This document shows, in pieces, positions 60,577 to 64,000 of a DNA stretch of 64,000 nt. The notes under the pieces were generated by a model, which was not told the origin of the DNA, did no database searches, and worked only from the letters and a program-made list of their open reading frames with translations. Source of the stretch: an uncultured Sulfitobacter sp. (GTDB taxonomy: Bacteria > Pseudomonadota > Alphaproteobacteria > Rhodobacterales > Rhodobacteraceae); assembly GCA_947492925.1 (NCBI GenBank), contig CANLOQ010000006.1, forward strand, positions 1-64,000. The letters run 5' to 3'. Positions within the stretch are counted from its first letter, which is position 1; every line of letters starts with the position of its first letter. A program made the translations under genes and the position numbers.

Positions 60577-62376
60577 ATGTCAGATAGAAAACTGCGCATC
60601 GGATGCGCCTCTGGTTTCTGGGGCGATACGCCCGAAGCCGTCGGCCAATTGGTAACCAAAGGCGAGATCGACTATCTGGTGTTTGACTATCTGGCCGAAG
60701 TGACGATGTCGCTGATGGCACGTGCGCGCGCCAAGACCCCTGATGCGGGTTATGCGCCGGATTTCGTCAAGGCGCTGGTGCCGTGGTTGTCCGAGATCAA
60801 AGCCAAGGGGATCAAGGTTGTGGCCAACGCCGGTGGCGTGAACCCGCGTGGCTGCCGCGATGCGCTGGCCAAGGCGGCCGCCGAGGCGGGGATTGAACTG
60901 TCAATCGGCGTTGTACTGGGCGATGATTTATCTGCGCAGGCTGACGCGATTCGCGCCAGCGGCCAGACGGAAATGTTCTCTGGCGCCGCGTTTCCCGACG
61001 ACGTCTATAGCATGAATGCCTATCTGGGCGCACGTCCTATAGCAGCAGCCTTGAATGGCGGAGCCGACATCGTGATCACCGGACGCTGCGCTGACAGTGC
61101 TGTGGCGCTTGGCCCCCTGATGCACGAATTCGGCTGGGGCGACGACGACTGGGACAAGCTTAGCCAAGGCTCGCTGGCCGGACATCTGATCGAATGCGGC
61201 CCGCAAGGGACGGGGGGCAACTTCACCGACTGGCAGGACGTGCCGGGTTGGGACAACATGGGCATGCCCATCGTCGAGGTTGCTGAGGACGGCAGCTTTA
61301 TCATGACCAAGACGCCCGACACCGGCGGGTTGGTTGTGCCCGGCTCGGTCGGCGAACAGATGCTTTATGAAATCGGCGACCCGCGCGCCTATCTGTTGCC
61401 AGATGTGATCTGCGACTGGTCTGATGTCACACTCGAACAGGTCGGCCCTGATCAGGTTCTGGTCAAAGGCGGCAAGGGCCTCGGGCGCACTGGCAGCTAC
61501 AAAGTCTCGGCGACCCACGCTGACGGCTGGCGCGCTTTGACCACGCTGACGCTGGCGGCCATTGACGCACCGGCCAAAGCCGAGCGCGTGGCCGACGCGA
61601 TCCTGACCCGCTGCCGCCGGATTTTCCGCGACAAGAACCTTGGCGATTTTCGGCAGGTGAGTGTGGAAGTTCTGGGGGCCGAGGCCGCCTATGGTGCCAA
61701 CGCCCGCGCCCAAACGCGCGAAGTGGTGCTAAAAATCGGTGCCGCGCATGACGACCGGCGCGCGCTCAATATATTTGCCGGCGAAATCGCACCGATGGCC
61801 ATTTCCACGGCGCAGGGTCTGACCGGATTTTTCGCCGGACGGCCCAAGGTACAACCGGTGGTCCGCCTCTTCTCTTTCCTACAAGACAAATCCGCCACCC
61901 CCGTCGCGGTCGAGGTGGACGGCAAGGATGTGCCCGTCACCGTTGCGGCCAACCCTGTGCAGCTCGATCCCCCCGCAACACCACAGGTAGACAGCCGCGA
62001 AGCCGGCCCCGACGCCGTCAATGTGCGGCTGGTCGAACTGGCTTGGGGCCGCTCGGGCGACAAGGGCGACATCGCCAATATCGGCATTCTGGCCCGCAAG
62101 CCGGAATATCTGCCCTATATCCGATCGACCCTGTCGGAAGAGACGGTGAAAAACTATTTCGCCCATCTGTGCGACGGCGCGGTCGAACGCTTCGACCTGC
62201 CCGGAAGCCATTCTTTGAACTTCCTGCTGCATGAATCGCTGGGCGGTGGTGGCATTGCCTCGGTTCGGATTGACCCGCAAGGCAAAGGCTTTGCTCAAAT
62301 GCTGCTTGATATCGAAATCCCCGTGCCGGCTGACATGGCAGCCCAAGACGGACTTGGCTCTGCCCAGAGCGCATGA
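60577..62376 (+). CDS. atuA: AtuA family (DUF1446) protein
   Basis: A 599-residue protein with GGGGAGGAG upstream. It starts RKLRIGCASGFWGDTPEAVGQLV, has YLVFDYLAEVTMSLMARAR and VVANAGGVNPRGCRDAL, then DIVITGRCADSAVALGPLMHEFGW. The C-terminal domain has VRLVELAWGRSGDKGDIANIGILARKPEYLPYI. AtuA is required for growth on citronellol-type terpenes in Pseudomonas, but its catalytic role is not settled. Two domains are visible (about 1-450 and 490-590); some relatives carry these separately. It overlaps the next frame only if the upstream ATG is used. Confidence 0.93.
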   Translation: MSDRKLRIGCASGFWGDTPEAVGQLVTKGEIDYLVFDYLAEVTMSLMARARAKTPDAGYAPDFVKALVPWLSEIKAKGIKVVANAGGVNPRGCRDALAKAAAEAGIELSIGVVLGDDLSAQADAIRASGQTEMFSGAAFPDDVYSMNAYLGARPIAAALNGGADIVITGRCADSAVALGPLMHEFGWGDDDWDKLSQGSLAGHLIECGPQGTGGNFTDWQDVPGWDNMGMPIVEVAEDGSFIMTKTPDTGGLVVPGSVGEQMLYEIGDPRAYLLPDVICDWSDVTLEQVGPDQVLVKGGKGLGRTGSYKVSATHADGWRALTTLTLAAIDAPAKAERVADAILTRCRRIFRDKNLGDFRQVSVEVLGAEAAYGANARAQTREVVLKIGAAHDDRRALNIFAGEIAPMAISTAQGLTGFFAGRPKVQPVVRLFSFLQDKSATPVAVEVDGKDVPVTVAANPVQLDPPATPQVDSREAGPDAVNVRLVELAWGRSGDKGDIANIGILARKPEYLPYIRSTLSEETVKNYFAHLCDGAVERFDLPGSHSLNFLLHESLGGGGIASVRIDPQGKGFAQMLLDIEIPVPADMAAQDGLGSAQSA

Positions 62377-62387
62377 AAGGAAACAAA

Positions 62388-63857
62388 ATGACTATTTCCA
62401 AACTGCTGGTCGCCAACCGGGGCGAAATCGCGGCGCGTGTCTTGCGCACGGCCAAGGCGCGCGGCCTTGCGACTGCGGTGTTGCGCCATACCTCTGAGCA
62501 AGAGGGGCCCGCCCACCGGATTGCCGACGAGGTTGTAACCATTGAGGGGGCTACACCCGTTGTCGCTTATCTCGACATCCCGCAGATCGTTGAGGCGGCA
62601 CAACGGATTGGCGCGGATGCGGTGCATCCCGGCTATGGCTTCCTCTCGGAAAACGCCGCCTTTGTTGCCGCGCTGGAAAAGGTGGGCGTAACATTTGTTG
62701 GCCCCACATCCGAGGTCATTGACTTGATGGGTGACAAGATCCGCGCCCGCGCCTTTGTCGAGGGGCGCGGCTTTCCTGTCGCGCCCTCAGCCATCGAAGA
62801 TGACGACCCCGCAACATTTGTCGAACGGTCCCGCGCGGTTGGCTATCCCCTGCTGATCAAGCCCTCAGCAGGGGGGGGCGGTAAGGGGATGCGCGTCGTG
62901 CGCGACGACAGCAACTTGGAAAGCGAGATCGAAACCGCGCGCCGCGAGGGTGAACGTTATTTCGGTGACGGGAGGCTTTTTGTTGAATGCTACATCGAAC
63001 GCCCGCGCCATATCGAAGTGCAGGTGATGGGCGACGGGCAGGGCAATGTTGTCCATTTCTGGGAGCGCGAATGCTCGATTCAGCGCCGTTTCCAGAAGAT
63101 CATCGAAGAAACGCCGTCACCGGCGCTGACCCCCGAACAGCGGGACGAGATCTGCGAAACCGCCGCCGGAATCGCCTGCGCGGTGAACTATCGCGGGGCT
63201 GGCACGGTCGAGTTTATCTATGCCCAAGACGGCTCATTTTACTTCCTTGAAATGAACACCCGCCTTCAGGTTGAACACCCGGTGACCGAAATGGTCACGG
63301 GTTTTGATCTGGTGGCCGAACAGTTGCGCATCGCAGCGGGCGAGGGGCTGAGTGCGGCGCAGGCTGACATTCCGCAAAACGGCCATTCGATCGAGCTACG
63401 CATCTGCGCCGAAGACGCGACCGCCGATTTCCGCCCCGCGATCGGGGACATCCTGTTGCTGGATGAGCCGCGCGGCGAAGCCGTGCGTGTCGACAGCGGC
63501 ATATTGGGCGGCGGCAAGGTCACGACCGATTTTGACCCGATGCTGTCAAAGCTGATCGTGCATGCCGATGATCGGGCGCAGGCCATCGCCCGCGCGCGGG
63601 AAGCGGTGCAAAACTACGTTATCCTAGGGGTGACGACCAACACAGGTTATCTGGATGCGATCCTAGCCCATCCCGATTTCGCGTCTGGCGATGTCTCGAC
63701 CGGATTTTTGGCGGAACAGGCCGAAACGCTGACCACACCGGGCAAAGATGTCAGCGATCTGCTGATGGCAGCGGCGGCCTTGTCGGATGAACGGCTGGTG
63801 AATGATGTGATGCAGATACCTGAAATGCACCGAAAAATGGGCGGGTGGAGAAACTGA
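62388..63857 (+). CDS. Stand-alone biotin carboxylase subunit of a second acyl-CoA carboxylase
   Basis: The product has 489 residues from ATG 62388 (AAAGGAAAC upstream; ATG 62373 is less likely because family members start at MxISKLLVANRGEIA). The ATP-grasp loop SAGGGGKGMRVV and FLEMNTRLQVEHPVTEMVTG are intact. It stops after the BC domain, with no BT or BCCP part, unlike the 668-residue alpha subunit at 39157-41163. The remaining domains seem to be on the next gene, which overlaps by one base (TGATG). Position after atuA suggests an AtuF-like role. Confidence 0.93.
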   Translation: MTISKLLVANRGEIAARVLRTAKARGLATAVLRHTSEQEGPAHRIADEVVTIEGATPVVAYLDIPQIVEAAQRIGADAVHPGYGFLSENAAFVAALEKVGVTFVGPTSEVIDLMGDKIRARAFVEGRGFPVAPSAIEDDDPATFVERSRAVGYPLLIKPSAGGGGKGMRVVRDDSNLESEIETARREGERYFGDGRLFVECYIERPRHIEVQVMGDGQGNVVHFWERECSIQRRFQKIIEETPSPALTPEQRDEICETAAGIACAVNYRGAGTVEFIYAQDGSFYFLEMNTRLQVEHPVTEMVTGFDLVAEQLRIAAGEGLSAAQADIPQNGHSIELRICAEDATADFRPAIGDILLLDEPRGEAVRVDSGILGGGKVTTDFDPMLSKLIVHADDRAQAIARAREAVQNYVILGVTTNTGYLDAILAHPDFASGDVSTGFLAEQAETLTTPGKDVSDLLMAAAALSDERLVNDVMQIPEMHRKMGGWRN

Positions 63858-64000
63858 TGCAGCGGATATTCCAGATCAACGGCGAAGAGGCCGAATGTTG
63901 GCTGTCACATGACGGCAGTGAAATGATCTTAAACACGCCTGATGGTGCGATCCCCTGCCAATTGGACCCCATAGGGACGCCGGGCGGCTATGTGCTGCGG
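63857..64000 (+). CDS. Probable BT/BCCP subunit of the split carboxylase, N-terminal 48 residues (cut by window edge)
   Basis: The frame opens with ATG 63857, sharing one base with the stop of the biotin carboxylase gene, and stays open to the window end: MQRIFQINGEEAECWLSHDG, later IPCQLDPIGTPGGYVLR. The short beta-rich sequence is what a BT linker domain following a BC domain might look like, so I expect a biotinyl-Lys motif beyond the edge. This is position-based; the part seen has no diagnostic motif. Confidence 0.55.
   Translation, partial: MQRIFQINGEEAECWLSHDGSEMILNTPDGAIPCQLDPIGTPGGYVLR

Overview
The window looks like chromosomal DNA of an alphaproteobacterium, most likely a Rhodobacterales (roseobacter-type) organism. 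That guess rests on moderately GC-rich coding sequence, gene style and the density of acyl-CoA catabolism genes; no RNA gene or taxonomic marker is present. Genes are tightly packed with many 1-8 bp overlaps. I see no insertion sequence, CRISPR array, tRNA or rRNA.

Left flank (1-7470): the end of a TetR regulator, an RND efflux operon (membrane-fusion protein plus pump), a MaoC-like protein, a luciferase-domain protein, and a divergent pair of a DODA-type extradiol dioxygenase and an HxlR regulator. This part seems unrelated to the rest.

From about 7.6 kb to the right edge, almost every gene belongs to one very large acyl-CoA catabolic island. I count 8 acyl-CoA dehydrogenase-family proteins, 6 crotonases, 4 family III CoA-transferase-fold proteins (one reads as an alpha-methylacyl-CoA racemase), 4 acyl-CoA synthetases, 4 SDR dehydrogenases/reductases, a FadH-type 2,4-dienoyl-CoA reductase, a dedicated ETF, a LIV-type ABC importer with two binding proteins, a complete biotin-dependent carboxylase and a second split one, an AtuA homologue, an HMG-CoA-lyase-like and a citryl-CoA-lyase-like enzyme, and a DUF35 / Ltp2-like / MaoC group resembling retro-aldol side-chain cleavage modules. 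No canonical FadA thiolase or FadB/3-hydroxyacyl-CoA dehydrogenase is present. The mix (racemase, carboxylases, isovaleryl-CoA-dehydrogenase-like pair, AtuA, BadH-like SDR) suggests a methyl-branched, possibly alicyclic isoprenoid-type carboxylic acid as substrate. That is an inference.

The strongest signal is regulatory. A 16-bp palindrome, TCTAACA-NN-TGTTAGA, occurs seven times (five exact, two with one mismatch), always in an intergenic promoter region of the island and never found elsewhere by eye. It heads the units at 7.6, 10.1, 25.2 (divergent), 28.8, 47.4 (divergent), 53.2 (divergent) and 59.7 kb (divergent). The palindrome itself supplies the -10 hexamer (TAGAnn) on either strand, so one site can serve and block two divergent promoters. 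The likely regulator, at 53263-54633, has its own copy 9 bp upstream of its start codon. It is two complete TetR repressors fused head-to-tail in one polypeptide, which I consider the most interesting object in the window.

Transcription units of the island: 7665-10042 (+); 10148-22552 (+, import, activation, hydration, ETF); 25128-22800 (-, two CoA transferases) against 25233-28793 (+, retro-aldol module and racemase); 28860-34351 (+); 47323-34456 (-, eleven genes including the carboxylase) against 47419-49449 (+, fadH); 53170-49506 (-) against the tandem TetR gene; 59637-54652 (-, two IVD-like dehydrogenases to thioesterases) against 59770 to beyond the right edge (+, AtuE-like, AtuA, split carboxylase).
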